Counted from the first letter of the stretch, positions 45,266 through 54,458 are shown. The stretch: DNA of 64,000 nucleotides from Bizionia saleffrena (GCF_008086175.1 NZ_VSKM01000006.1:1-64000), one strand, 5' to 3'. Translations and numbers: made by a program. Notes: generated from the sequence alone by a model not told the origin.

Positions 45266-45997
45266 ATGCGTATAATCAAACTTGATGCCACCGAATCTAC
45301 AAACTCTTTTTTAAGAGATTTAAGCAATAAAAATAGCTTAGAAGATTATACGGTTGTGGTTGCTAAACAGCAAACACAAGGGCGAGGACAGAGGGGAACT
45401 GTTTGGAATGTAAACCCAGGCGAAAACTTAACTTTTAGCGTGTTTAAGGACTTTTTAGACTTAAAAATAGAACACCAGTTTTATATAAGCATCGCTATAT
45501 CTTTGGCTTTAGTGGACACATTAAATGCTTTTAAGATTAAGAAAGTAAGTGTGAAATGGCCCAACGACATTTTGTCAGAAAACAAAAAACTGTGTGGTAT
45601 TCTTATCGAAAATGTCATAAAAAACAACGCCTTAGACTCTTCTATAATAGGAGTCGGGTTAAATGTTAACCAAAAAATATTCATTAATTTGCCAAGAGCG
45701 ACGTCAATGGCTTTACAAGAACAGCATCTTTTTGAGTTAGATGAAGTGTTATTAGTGTTTTTGAAACATTTAAAAGACTATTTTAAGGACTTGGAAGCGG
45801 GGTTGTTGTCTAAGCTGCATACAACTTACGAAACCCACCTGTTTAGAAATAATAAACCTTCAACATTTAAAAATGCTGAAGGTTTAGTGTTTTCTGGTTT
45901 TATAAAAGGAGTGTCGCCTTCAGGGCACCTTCAAGTACTCTTAGAAGATGCTATTTTAGAAACTTTTAGTCTAAAGGAAATTTCGTTACTGTATTAA
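45266..45997 (+). CDS. birA: Biotin--[acetyl-CoA-carboxylase] ligase
   Basis: The 243-residue enzyme activates biotin as biotinyl-5'-AMP and attaches it to the carboxylase carrier. The biotin/ATP loop GRGQRGTVWNVNPGENLTFS is at about 38-57, followed by VKWPNDILSENKKLCGIL and the C-terminal SH3-like domain with GFIKGVSPSGHLQVL. It lacks an N-terminal winged helix, so it is a monofunctional ligase without repressor activity. It overlaps the convergent SRPBCC gene by 4 bases. Confidence 0.94.
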   Translation: MRIIKLDATESTNSFLRDLSNKNSLEDYTVVVAKQQTQGRGQRGTVWNVNPGENLTFSVFKDFLDLKIEHQFYISIAISLALVDTLNAFKIKKVSVKWPNDILSENKKLCGILIENVIKNNALDSSIIGVGLNVNQKIFINLPRATSMALQEQHLFELDEVLLVFLKHLKDYFKDLEAGLLSKLHTTYETHLFRNNKPSTFKNAEGLVFSGFIKGVSPSGHLQVLLEDAILETFSLKEISLLY

Positions 45998-46389
45998 ATT
46001 GCCGTTTTCATATTAGTGGCTAACGTTTCAATAAATTTACTTATTGGCCCTTTTATCATCATAGCCATCATAGCGTTAAACTCACCTTCAAAATGCAGTT
46101 TTACATCGCTAGAATTTTCATCGATAGCATATATGTCTGCTATTAAAGAAAAATCTAATTTACCACCAGCGGCCCCTAAAACTATTTTATTTGGTGGCAC
46201 GGTTTCTTTTTTCTTCAATATAATTTCGGGCATTCCTTTTAAAGCGAATAAAAACTTGTCGTTATCTAAAACTTCAAATTTGCTAATGTTTTCGGGCATC
46301 AGGGTTTCAAAATTTTTCACATCGCTTAAAAAAGCAAAAGTGTCTTCTACTGATTTTGGTACCGTTACTTTAGGAGATTCTAATTTCAT
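45994..46389 (-). CDS. SRPBCC-fold protein
   Basis: The 131-residue cytosolic protein has the START/Bet v1-like pattern: an N-terminal strand (ESPKVTVPKSVEDTFAFLSD), then NFETLMPENISKFEV, and a long C-terminal helix (AMMAMMIKGPISKFIETLA). This fold binds a hydrophobic ligand in many families, but no ligand is known here. It lies 32 bases after pyrE and is probably co-transcribed with it. Confidence 0.8.
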   Translation of the reverse strand: MKLESPKVTVPKSVEDTFAFLSDVKNFETLMPENISKFEVLDNDKFLFALKGMPEIILKKKETVPPNKIVLGAAGGKLDFSLIADIYAIDENSSDVKLHFEGEFNAMMAMMIKGPISKFIETLATNMKTAI

Positions 46390-46421
46390 AGTAGTGTTTT
46401 TATGTTCTTTTTACAAGCGTA

Positions 46422-47066
46422 TCAATTAGCGTTCCATTCGCTCGGATTGGAATTCCAATCGGACAAAGTTGTTAATTCTGCTTGTTTTATGTAATTAGCC
46501 TCAACAGCTTCTTGCAATAGGCTGTCGTAATTACTTAGCGTATGTAAGGTGATATTGGCGTCTTCGAAATTTTTTGTAGCCACTTCAAAGCCATAAGAAA
46601 AAATAGCAACCATTCCTTTAACATTAACATTGGCTTCCCTTAAAGCCTTAACGGCATTTAAGCTACTGTTTCCTGTGCTAATTAAATCTTCGATAACGAC
46701 AACGTTTTGTCCGCTCTCAATAAAGCCTTCAATTTGGTTTTGGCGACCGTGCTTTTTAGCTTCAGGGCGTACATAAACAAATGGTACACCTAGATATTCG
46801 GCAACTAGTACGCCTATGGCAATAGCGCCTGTAGCAACACCGGCGATAACGTCTGGCTTACCGTATTCTTGCTCAATAAACTTGGCCATTTCTTCACGAA
46901 TATAATTTCTTATTAACGGAAAAGAAAGTACCACTCTATTGTCGCAATAAATTGGAGATTTCCAACCCGATGCCCAAGTAAATGGGGCGTTTGGTTGTAA
47001 TTTAATGGCATTAACTTGTAGTAATACCTTAGCGGTTTGTCTGGCAGTATATTTGTCGATAATCAT
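46422..47066 (-). CDS. pyrE: Orotate phosphoribosyltransferase
   Basis: The 214-residue enzyme makes OMP from orotate and PRPP in pyrimidine synthesis. The PRPP loop is VVVIEDLISTGNSSLNAV. Other blocks are WASGWKSPIYCDNR and VAGVATGAIAIGVLVAEYLGVPF. The start at 47066 (MIIDKYTAR) is chosen because a promoter element ends at 47072, and the other in-frame ATG at 47072 overlaps it. The transcript is therefore expected to be leaderless or nearly so. Confidence 0.94.
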   Translation of the reverse strand: MIIDKYTARQTAKVLLQVNAIKLQPNAPFTWASGWKSPIYCDNRVVLSFPLIRNYIREEMAKFIEQEYGKPDVIAGVATGAIAIGVLVAEYLGVPFVYVRPEAKKHGRQNQIEGFIESGQNVVVIEDLISTGNSSLNAVKALREANVNVKGMVAIFSYGFEVATKNFEDANITLHTLSNYDSLLQEAVEANYIKQAELTTLSDWNSNPSEWNAN

Positions 47067-47071
47067 AAGCA

Positions 47072-47079
47072 CAAAAGTA
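47072..47079 (-). promoter_or_regulatory. -7 element for pyrE
   Basis: TACTTTTG on the minus strand matches TAnnTTTG and ends 5 bases before the pyrE ATG. Confidence 0.6.
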
Positions 47080-47195
47080 GGAATAATTTAATTTACTAGT
47101 TATATGTTCGATAAAAAAAAATATTTTTAATAATCTGTTCAGTTCTTTAAAAAATGATATTTTTACAAGCAGTAAATAAACACTTATACCTATAT

Positions 47196-47777
47196 ATGTA
47201 TCGCATTTTTGTTAATGACAAACCTATTTTTTTAAATACAATAGTAGAAAAAGAAACCGACTTTAAAAATTTTCTTTTAAAGGATGCTAATATGGAGACT
47301 GTAGTGCAGACTTTATCTAAGAAAAAAATGAGTTCTGTACGCTTAATACACCATAATGAAGAAACACTGCTTAAAAAGTTTTTAAAGAAATTACCAAATG
47401 TTATTGCTGGCGGTGGAAAAGTACACAATGAGAATGGCGACATTTTATTTATTTATAGAAATGATAAATGGGATTTGCCAAAAGGAAAAGCCGAAAAAAA
47501 GGAAACCATTGAAGAAACGGCTTTGCGAGAAGTTGAAGAAGAGACCGGTGTTTCTGGACTTGAAATTATAAAACCATTAGACATTACCTATCATATTTTT
47601 AAGCGTAACGGTAAACTTAAAATAAAAATCACCCATTGGTTCGAAATGAAAACGAAGTATTCTGGTGAATTATTACCGCAAGAAAATGAAGGGATTACTA
47701 AAGTAGAATGGTTAAATAACGAAAACTCTCAAAAAGCCTTAGAAAACTCTTACGCTAACATTAAATTGTTGTTTTAA
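47196..47777 (+). CDS. NUDIX hydrolase
   Basis: The 193-residue protein has the complete NUDIX box (GKAEKKETIEETALREVEEE followed by TG) that binds Mg2+ and hydrolyses nucleoside-diphosphate derivatives. The N-terminal 75 residues (YRIFVNDKPIFLNT region) form an extra domain seen in flavobacterial relatives. WDLPKGK precedes the box. The start at 47196 is preferred over an ATG at 47154. It is divergent from pyrE; the substrate is unknown. Confidence 0.9.
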   Translation: MYRIFVNDKPIFLNTIVEKETDFKNFLLKDANMETVVQTLSKKKMSSVRLIHHNEETLLKKFLKKLPNVIAGGGKVHNENGDILFIYRNDKWDLPKGKAEKKETIEETALREVEEETGVSGLEIIKPLDITYHIFKRNGKLKIKITHWFEMKTKYSGELLPQENEGITKVEWLNNENSQKALENSYANIKLLF

Positions 47778-47817
47778 ATCCGCATTCTCTTACACGAAGA
47801 ATGTATAACGCTAAACA

Positions 47818-48498
47818 ATGCAACACCACTTCTATTCAAAATCTAAAAGAGAACAAAATCAAATCCAATTAAAAATAGGTAGCTTCGCGCTACTCATTAA
47901 TTCACTAGCGCTATCCGTGTCTTTTTTTAGCGGATTCTATCTTGTTTTTTTCTTGTCATTAGCGATTACACTCTCTATAGTTGCTCCTTTTTTTGATGTG
48001 CCATCACTTAAGCAAAAAGGAAGTTTAGTATACTATTCCTCTCTTTTGGTTGCTGAAAGAGAAAAAAAAGGAGTAGTGAAAATTCACGGCGGATCATTAT
48101 TTGATTATGTTTTTGTAATTGATAGAGCTTTAAACGGAACTCAAAGAACTAATTTTATTCTTCAGCAATACCTGGAAGGGCTTTTAAATTTGATAAATGA
48201 TTTTGAAGCGAAGAAAAATACAGCGGTCAAAATACAAGGAACGTCTTATATTCTTAACGAAAGAACTGCTAATAGAATAGGGTTAAAAATTATTAAAACA
48301 GACTTCCTTCAAAAATTTATTCTCGTATTTAACTATTTCCCTCTATTGATTTCAAGTTCTTTTGCAAAGGGAAAGCTCTCGTTTCCAAACCTTAGAAAAA
48401 GCAAATCATTCGAGGGTGAATTAATCGAATTAATGCAACGAAAACAAAACATTCAAAACTTAAATAACAAACTGAAAAGGAGCAGCGCTGGTCTTTAA
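47818..48498 (+). CDS. Unknown membrane-associated protein
   Basis: The 226-residue protein was not recognised. It has a basic N-terminus (YSKSKREQNQ), two adjacent hydrophobic segments (about 20-62) likely to form a helical hairpin, then a soluble region with HGGSLFDYVFVIDRALNG and a mixed Lys/Asn/Leu C-terminus (QRKQNIQNLNNKLKRSS). A further hydrophobic stretch is at about 166-182 (FILVFNYFPLLISSSF). It follows the NUDIX gene by 40 bases on the same strand. A conserved lineage-specific family is likely. Confidence 0.7.
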   Translation: MQHHFYSKSKREQNQIQLKIGSFALLINSLALSVSFFSGFYLVFFLSLAITLSIVAPFFDVPSLKQKGSLVYYSSLLVAEREKKGVVKIHGGSLFDYVFVIDRALNGTQRTNFILQQYLEGLLNLINDFEAKKNTAVKIQGTSYILNERTANRIGLKIIKTDFLQKFILVFNYFPLLISSSFAKGKLSFPNLRKSKSFEGELIELMQRKQNIQNLNNKLKRSSAGL

Positions 48499-48523
48499 TA
48501 GAAGGTATCTTTTTAGCACACTC

Positions 48524-50269
48524 TTATTCTGTAATACGATAGATAGGGTAGTGTAAGTGCGCTTTTTCGTAATTCACACTGCGTTTATGTAACCAATCAA
48601 GTTGTGAGTACCAGTTTTCTCTAAACGCTTTGTTCTCTGTTTTACGTTTTTCAAATGCTGTTTTTAATTCTGGATTAGTCTCTAAAAGCGCTAAAGCTTT
48701 ATCTTCCCAAACATAAGGCGAAAAACCTTCTTTTTGTTGTAGAATAGTATCGAAGAAATTCCAATTAAAAAAGGAATCGATTGCTGAAGGTTCTAATGTT
48801 TCCAATACATAACGAAGGCCGTCTTGGTTTGTGTTAACCAAAATATCGCCAGCACGGAAAGCTATTTCTAAAGTATCGGTAACCACAGTTGTGTCATAAT
48901 GCGAATAATGGCCTTCGTACGGCTGTCTTCTAGTTTTGAAATCTTCAATTTTATAACGCTCCACTTCAATAATGGAATCTTTAGCTAAAGGTTCTGTTTT
49001 AATGTTATTGAGCTGTAATAATGACAACACGTTATGCCAACCTTGCGGAATGACATAATACTCGGGTATTGTTACTTTTTGTGTGGCTTTAAAATAATTA
49101 TTGTAAATAATGGCTTTGGTAAATGGTTTGTCGCGGTCGTATTTTAAACGTTTTAGATTGGTAACTTCGCTTGTTATTATTTCTCCTTCGTAGCCTTTAA
49201 AATTTAATACAGAATGTTTAGTGGTATCCACCACCCAATTAAACTTATAGGTTGTATCGCGCTTAAATTGCTTTATGTTGTTATTGCGGACCTCTTTAAT
49301 TAAAGCATAATCGGTTTCTGTAATACCGATGAGTGTTTTCATTAGCTCATAAGTACCTTTCACACGCTGTTTGTAAGGTTTTAGCATATGGGTTTCTACC
49401 ATTATTCCTAACGTATTAAACAAAGTGGTATATCCAGTAGAATATCTAGGCGCATCCAAGAATTGAGAAAAGCCGTTGTCTGGAACAGTATTAAAAACAT
49501 TAACGTATGGTGTAATATCCCAATTCTTATTAGCAAGATTTAGCTCTAAATCGGGCATCATTTTCTCGTGAAGATACGCCCCCAATTCCCCGCCTAATTT
49601 ATTGTGCTGCGTAAATAAATGGGTAAGCGTGTATTGGTAGTCTGCGCCATTGCTGACGTGGTTGTCTACAAAAATATCTGGTTGTACTTTATGAAACAAT
49701 GCGGCAAAGGCTCTAGCATTTTTAGTATCGCTTTTTATAAAATCGCGATTTAAATCGTAGTTACGAGCGTTTCCGCGAAACCCGTATTCTTTTGGACCGT
49801 TTTGGTTGGTTCTCGTCGCCGTGTTTCGGTTTAAGCTTCCCCCCACATTATAAATGGGTATGGTTACCAAAACGGTGTTTTTTAAAGTCTCTAATTTGCC
49901 TTGTGCCAAATCGCGAAACAGTAACATCGTAGCATCGATTCCATCGCTTTCTCCCGGATGAATGCCGTTATTAATAAGGACAATAGCTTTGTGTTTTGCT
50001 AATTGTTCAAAATTAAATTCCGCATCAGGATTGTACGTAATAAAGTGAAGTGGTTTACCGGCGTCTGTGTTGCCAATAGAGTCCATTGCAATACTCGGGT
50101 AAGTGGCTGCTAAATTACTGTAAAACTTAATTACGTCGTAATAGGTTCCTGTTTCGGTGCCGTTAGATACTTCGAAATGGGTGGACACATTTAAAGGCTG
50201 TAATATTTTTTCTTCGGAAGAATGACAAGCACAAAGTACGCTTAGTAAACAGTAAATAATAAACTTCAT
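48524..50269 (-). CDS. M14 family zinc carboxypeptidase, lipoprotein
   Basis: The 581-residue lipoprotein has signal LCAC with lipidated Cys15. The M14 catalytic domain has His104 and Glu107 in NNGIHPGESDG (Zn ligands), the Arg-containing RNARNYDLNRDFIK, and the third Zn ligand in IFVDNHVSNGADY. A C-terminal region of about 250 residues shows no recognised domain. The enzyme is exported and probably trims peptides at the surface or in the periplasm. It stands alone on the minus strand. Confidence 0.88.
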   Translation of the reverse strand: MKFIIYCLLSVLCACHSSEEKILQPLNVSTHFEVSNGTETGTYYDVIKFYSNLAATYPSIAMDSIGNTDAGKPLHFITYNPDAEFNFEQLAKHKAIVLINNGIHPGESDGIDATMLLFRDLAQGKLETLKNTVLVTIPIYNVGGSLNRNTATRTNQNGPKEYGFRGNARNYDLNRDFIKSDTKNARAFAALFHKVQPDIFVDNHVSNGADYQYTLTHLFTQHNKLGGELGAYLHEKMMPDLELNLANKNWDITPYVNVFNTVPDNGFSQFLDAPRYSTGYTTLFNTLGIMVETHMLKPYKQRVKGTYELMKTLIGITETDYALIKEVRNNNIKQFKRDTTYKFNWVVDTTKHSVLNFKGYEGEIITSEVTNLKRLKYDRDKPFTKAIIYNNYFKATQKVTIPEYYVIPQGWHNVLSLLQLNNIKTEPLAKDSIIEVERYKIEDFKTRRQPYEGHYSHYDTTVVTDTLEIAFRAGDILVNTNQDGLRYVLETLEPSAIDSFFNWNFFDTILQQKEGFSPYVWEDKALALLETNPELKTAFEKRKTENKAFRENWYSQLDWLHKRSVNYEKAHLHYPIYRITE

Positions 50270-50292
50270 AAGGTCTTAATTTTCTTATTCTT

Positions 50293-50385
50293 AGCGTGAG
50301 GGATGGAGCAATTGTTGAAGCTTTCCTGTTTTTTTTATCGGGAAGCGACTTGCGAGAGCGCGACCTTTAGGGCACGCCCAAATTA
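50293..50385 (-). repeat. Dispersed intergenic repeat, copy A
   Basis: On the minus strand this 93-bp element shares ordered blocks with 55565-55675: TTAATTTGGGCGT, AGTCGCTTCCCGAT, AGCTYCAACA and ACGC at the end. It lies between the divergent M14 and sulP genes and does not code. Confidence 0.8.
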
Positions 50386-50416
50386 ATTTTATAAAAACAA
50401 ATATAGTAAATAGCAT

Positions 50417-50446
50417 TTGGGTATCTGTTATTTAAGCGTACTTTTG
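50417..50446 (+). promoter_or_regulatory. Promoter of the SulP gene
   Basis: TTG (50417-50419), 19-base spacer, TACTTTTG (50439-50446): full Bacteroidota consensus, 21 bases before the start codon. Confidence 0.8.
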
Positions 50447-50467
50447 CACCCTGAAAAAAGTTAAAAA

Positions 50468-52129
50468 ATGACAGATTTTATAAGAAAAATAGTGCCCAAT
50501 GCAAAAGACGATGTGCTTGCAGGTATTACTGTATCGCTAGCGATGATTCCTGAGGTTGTTGCCTTTGCATTCGTTGCGCAAATAGATCCGCTAGTCGCAC
50601 TTTCTGGGGCTTTTATTGTAGGGTTAATTTCTGCTATTTTTGGTGGTAGACCTGGTTTAATTTCGGGTGCTGCTGGTGCTGTAGCCGTTATTTTTGTAAC
50701 AATGATTTCTGAAGGACATACGCGAGGGATGTTGTTTGATCAACCTGTGGAAAATATGGGCTTTTTCTACCTATTCGCCTGTGTGATTTTAATGGGTATT
50801 ATCCAAATTTTTGCAGGTGTTTTTAAATTAGGACGTTTTGTACGTTTAATTCCGCACTCGGTAATGATGGGGTTTGTAAACGGTTTGGCTATCGTTATTT
50901 TTTGGGCTCAGGTAAAAATGTTTTCCCATAAATCGTTGGAAGTCTCTAGCGATGGTGTAAAAAATTATATTACTACGTTTATGACGGGTACCGAATTATA
51001 CATTATGATTGGGCTAGTCGCTTTAACCATGGCTATAATTTGGTTATTACCAAAATTAACAACCAAGATACCAGCGTCTTTAACGGCGATTTTAGTAACG
51101 ACGCTGTTAGTTGTTTTTTCTGGACTTGATGTTACTACTGTAGGTTCTTATATTATAGAAGGTGGTGGTACGGGATTAAAAGGAGAGTTTCCAACCCCTA
51201 ATTTAGAGCTTTGGGAAAACTTACCAATTAATCTTGATACCTTATCTTTTATTTTGCCGTATGCGTTTTTAGCAGCGTCGGTGGGATTAATTGAGTCGTT
51301 AATGACAATGAACTTAGTCGATGAACTAACAGAAACACGAGGAAACGGAAATCGCGAATGTATTGCTCAAGGAGCAGGAAATATGGTAAGCGGATTGTTT
51401 GGAGGTACTGGTGGTTGCGGTATGATTGGGCAAACGGTAATTAATATTAATGCTGGTGGTCGTGGTCGCCTATCGGGGATTATGATGGCGGTGACTTTAT
51501 TAACGTTTATTTTATTTACCGATAAATTCATTGAACAAGTACCAATTGCTGCTTTAATAGGTGTAATGTTTATGATGGTTATAGAAACGTTTGCGTGGTC
51601 AAGTTTTAGAATCTTAAAGAAAATACCAAGATCGGATGCTTTTGTACTGATTACGGTATCGGTAGTAACCGTTATTTTTGATTTAGCCATTGCGGTATTT
51701 GTTGGTGTTATTATTTCGGCATTAGCCTTTGCTTGGGAAAACGCCAAGAAAATTAGAGCTAGAAGACGCGTAAAAACCGATGGTACGAAAGTGTACGAAA
51801 TTTGGGGACCATTATTTTTTGGAAGTATCCAGGCGTTTAATGATAAATTTGATGTTAAAAACGATCCAGATCACGTAGAAATAGATTTTATTGAAAGTAG
51901 AATAAGCGACCACTCGGCGCTAGAAGCTATTTTTATTTTGGTTGAAAAATATGAAGCTGCTGGAAAAACGATTAGGCTTAAGCATTTAAGTGAAGATTGT
52001 AAAGTGCTAATGTATAAGGCGAGTCCGAAATTTAAAGATGTAATCATCGTAGATGTCGAAGACCCGCGGTACCATTTGGCAGCAAACCCAGAGGAGTTTC
52101 CAAAACCGCTCTCGGAGTATAAATTCTAA
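50468..52129 (+). CDS. SulP family anion transporter with STAS domain
   Basis: The 553-residue transporter has about 12-14 TM helices (about 10-420) and a cytosolic STAS domain (about 430-545; VYEIWGPLFFGSIQAFNDKF, HSALEAIFILVEKYEAAGKTIRLKHLS). Family blocks include PEVVAFAFVAQIDPLVALSGAF and the GGTGGCGMIGQTVININAG region. SulP proteins move sulfate, bicarbonate or dicarboxylates; the substrate is not decidable here. Bicarbonate is common in marine bacteria. It is monocistronic and ends before two hairpins. Confidence 0.92.
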   Translation: MTDFIRKIVPNAKDDVLAGITVSLAMIPEVVAFAFVAQIDPLVALSGAFIVGLISAIFGGRPGLISGAAGAVAVIFVTMISEGHTRGMLFDQPVENMGFFYLFACVILMGIIQIFAGVFKLGRFVRLIPHSVMMGFVNGLAIVIFWAQVKMFSHKSLEVSSDGVKNYITTFMTGTELYIMIGLVALTMAIIWLLPKLTTKIPASLTAILVTTLLVVFSGLDVTTVGSYIIEGGGTGLKGEFPTPNLELWENLPINLDTLSFILPYAFLAASVGLIESLMTMNLVDELTETRGNGNRECIAQGAGNMVSGLFGGTGGCGMIGQTVININAGGRGRLSGIMMAVTLLTFILFTDKFIEQVPIAALIGVMFMMVIETFAWSSFRILKKIPRSDAFVLITVSVVTVIFDLAIAVFVGVIISALAFAWENAKKIRARRRVKTDGTKVYEIWGPLFFGSIQAFNDKFDVKNDPDHVEIDFIESRISDHSALEAIFILVEKYEAAGKTIRLKHLSEDCKVLMYKASPKFKDVIIVDVEDPRYHLAANPEEFPKPLSEYKF

Positions 52130-52146
52130 TACCGAAGTTCGGTATT
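52128..52146 (+). terminator. Hairpin at the sulP stop codon
   Basis: AATACCGAA-G-TTCGGTATT is a perfect 9-bp inverted repeat with a one-base loop that begins in the sulP stop codon. There is no strong T tract, so it may stabilise the 3' end rather than terminate. Confidence 0.55.
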
Positions 52147-52155
52147 TCTCATAAA

Positions 52156-52199
52156 AAAAAAGTCTACATTTCCTATTACGGAAACTGTAGACTTTTTTT
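52156..52199. terminator. Bidirectional terminator between sulP and coaD
   Basis: AGTCTAC (52161-52167) and GTAGACT (52187...) extend with TTTCC/GGAAA across one mismatch, flanked by nine A and seven T. It serves the convergent sulP and coaD genes. Confidence 0.9.
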
Positions 52200-52231
52200 G
52201 TTTTTATAACTTTTATTTTATAGAGAAAGAT

Positions 52232-52684
52232 TTAAACACGAACGCTAGCTGGAACCAGTTTTGTGTAGTCTCCATGATGTCTAATGACATCGCGAACAAT
52301 AGAGGACGAGATGTAAGAAGTGCTTGCCGCTGTAAGTAAAAACACGGTTTCTATGGGTGCTAAATCTCTATTGGTATGTGCTATGGCTTTTTCAAATTCA
52401 AAATCTGCAGGGTTTCTTAATCCGCGTAAAATAAACTTCACATCGATTTCCTGACAAAAATGGACTGTTAAGCCTTTGTAAGTTTCTATTTTTACTTTTG
52501 GCTCGTCTTTAAATGCTTCTTTTATAAACTCTAAACGTTGCTCTAAAGAAAACATATATTTTTTATCTGAATTAATGCCGATGGCCACAATTACTTCGTC
52601 GAATAGGGAGATGGCTCTTTTTATAATGTCGTAATGTCCTAATGTAATAGGGTCGAAAGATCCCGGAAATAGTGCTCGTTTCAT
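52232..52684 (-). CDS. coaD: Phosphopantetheine adenylyltransferase
   Basis: The 150-residue enzyme makes dephospho-CoA from 4'-phosphopantetheine and ATP. The nucleotidyltransferase motif FPGSFDPITLGHYDII (TxGH) is at about 5-20. FILRGLRNPADFEFEKAIAHTN and the ISSSIVRDVIRHHGD block are conserved. It follows ddl by 50 bases, in the usual Flavobacteriia ddl-coaD order. Confidence 0.96.
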   Translation of the reverse strand: MKRALFPGSFDPITLGHYDIIKRAISLFDEVIVAIGINSDKKYMFSLEQRLEFIKEAFKDEPKVKIETYKGLTVHFCQEIDVKFILRGLRNPADFEFEKAIAHTNRDLAPIETVFLLTAASTSYISSSIVRDVIRHHGDYTKLVPASVRV

Positions 52685-52734
52685 AATTTGTCGTGTTATC
52701 CTTTTGTTTATTAGCTTTTAGATAAATTGCAGTT

Positions 52735-53712
52735 TTATTTCTTCAGTGCTTCTTCAATGGCACTACTAAATAATTCCAACATAGAAATGCCGGCTTTCGC
52801 CGCTTGTTGAGGTAAAATGCTTTCGTTGGTTAATCCCGGAACGGTATTGACTTCTAATAGATGTGGCTCTCCGTTTTTAAAAATAAATTCGCTACGTGAA
52901 TAGCCTTTCATTTTTAAGATTTCGTATACCTTTTTAGCTACGGTAACCACTTTTTCTTCCTGTACCGTTGTTAATCTTGCCGGTGTTATTTCTTGCGATT
53001 GCCCGAGGTATTTAGCTTTGTAGTCGAAAAAATCGTTATCGCTTACTATTTCAGTAAGTGGTAATACTTTTGTTTCTCCTTTATAAGTGATCACACCCAC
53101 AGACACTTCTGTACCGTCTAAAAACGATTCTATAATAATTTCGTCATCTTCATTAAAAGCCACGGTAATTGCTTCTTGTAAAGCTTCTTGTTTATACACT
53201 TTGCTAATACCAAAACTACTTCCGGCTTTATTTGCTTTTACAAAACACGGTAGGCCCACTTTTTTAATGATGTCTTCTTCGTTTATGGCATCGCCTAAAT
53301 TAAGATAATAGCTTTCAGCAGTTAAAATACCATACGGTTTTAAAACACTTAAGCAATCTCGTTTGTTAAAAGTCAGCGCTGCTTGATACATACCGCAACT
53401 GGTTTGTGGTCTGTTAAGGAGTTTAAAATAGGCTTGCATAAACCCGTCTTCTCCCGGCGAGCCGTGAATAGCATTAAAGACACAATCGAATGTTATTTTT
53501 GTACTATTTACCACTACCGAAAAATCGTTTTTATCCACTGGAAATTCTTCGTCCTGGTGGTCTACAAGTACCCATTTGTCTTTAAAGATATGTATGCGAT
53601 ATGGAGTGTAGTTAGACGCTTTTAGCGTGTCGTAAACAACGTTTCCACTTTTTAAGGAAATTTGATATTCGCTAGAATATCCTCCCATAATTATCGCTAT
53701 ATTTTTTTTCAT
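52735..53712 (-). CDS. ddl: D-alanine--D-alanine ligase
   Basis: The 325-residue ATP-grasp enzyme makes D-Ala-D-Ala for MurF (13.8 kb). The N-terminus has IIMGGYSSEYQISLKSG, the central part NAIHGSPGEDGFMQ, and the ATP-grasp domain PCFVKANKAGSSFGISKV. The metal and product region has EVNTVPGLTNESILPQQA. The start gives a canonical N-terminus. It is divergent from the PASTA gene. Loop residues cannot be used here to judge vancomycin-type D-lactate specificity with certainty. Confidence 0.95.
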   Translation of the reverse strand: MKKNIAIIMGGYSSEYQISLKSGNVVYDTLKASNYTPYRIHIFKDKWVLVDHQDEEFPVDKNDFSVVVNSTKITFDCVFNAIHGSPGEDGFMQAYFKLLNRPQTSCGMYQAALTFNKRDCLSVLKPYGILTAESYYLNLGDAINEEDIIKKVGLPCFVKANKAGSSFGISKVYKQEALQEAITVAFNEDDEIIIESFLDGTEVSVGVITYKGETKVLPLTEIVSDNDFFDYKAKYLGQSQEITPARLTTVQEEKVVTVAKKVYEILKMKGYSRSEFIFKNGEPHLLEVNTVPGLTNESILPQQAAKAGISMLELFSSAIEEALKK

Positions 53713-53824
53713 TGAAGCTGTATTTAATGTCTGTTGAGTTGCGCTACTTTAAAATAAAGCATTTTATTTACAGACCGTAAAAATATCATTTATTTTATTT
53801 GAAACAGAAACCTTTTAGTTTTTA

Positions 53825-53832
53825 TATATTTG
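53825..53832 (+). promoter_or_regulatory. -7 element for the PASTA-rluD unit
   Basis: TATATTTG matches TAnnTTTG, 64 bases before the PASTA gene. The nearest TTG is 23 bases upstream, a little farther than usual. Confidence 0.55.
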
Positions 53833-53896
53833 CCATACTATTTAGAGTAAAAAAATGATTATATAATACTTAAGTAGTTGAACTAAATAATTTTTA

Positions 53897-54451
53897 ATGA
53901 GTCTAGTCAAATTTTTAACGAGTAAAGTGTTTGTAAAACAACTCGTATTAGCTGTTGTAGTAGTTATCGTTTTATGTTTTCTTGTTTTAAAGTGGTTAAA
54001 CATCTCTACTAATCACGGCGAATTTAAGTCTGTGCCCGATTTAACAGGGAAATCATTAGGGGTAGCACAAATAGAGCTCGAACAAGAAACACTAACCTTA
54101 GAAATACAAGATTCGGCAAATTATAATCCAGACTATCCTAAGTTTTCTGTAATCGAACAAGAGCCAAAAGCAGGAAGTCAGGTAAAAGAAGACCGTAAAA
54201 TATATATTACTTTAAATCCTTCAGGATATCGTAAAATAGCCGTTCCAGATTTACGTCAGCGTACTTTTAGACAAGCAAAACCAACCTTAGAAGCGCTAGG
54301 CTTTAAAATAGGAAAGACAACATATATCGATAATATTGGTAAAGATATGGTGTTAGGTTTACGTTTTGAAGGAAACCCAATAGCGGCAGGAGAACAACTA
54401 TCAAAAACATCAACTATTGACTTCGTTTTAGGAAACGGAAACGGTAATTAA
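53897..54451 (+). CDS. PASTA domain membrane protein
   Basis: The 184-residue protein has an N-terminal TM helix (about 18-36) and then two PASTA domains facing the periplasm (VPDLTGKSLGVAQIELEQ; IAVPDLRQRTFRQAKPTLEAL). PASTA domains bind peptidoglycan stem peptides or muropeptides in kinases and PBPs. Here no kinase or transpeptidase is attached, so a stand-alone peptidoglycan-sensing or binding role is inferred. It is coupled to the rluD-type gene (7-base gap) and divergent from ddl, a synteny common in Flavobacteriia. Confidence 0.88.
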   Translation: MSLVKFLTSKVFVKQLVLAVVVVIVLCFLVLKWLNISTNHGEFKSVPDLTGKSLGVAQIELEQETLTLEIQDSANYNPDYPKFSVIEQEPKAGSQVKEDRKIYITLNPSGYRKIAVPDLRQRTFRQAKPTLEALGFKIGKTTYIDNIGKDMVLGLRFEGNPIAAGEQLSKTSTIDFVLGNGNGN

Positions 54452-54458
54452 GCTTATA

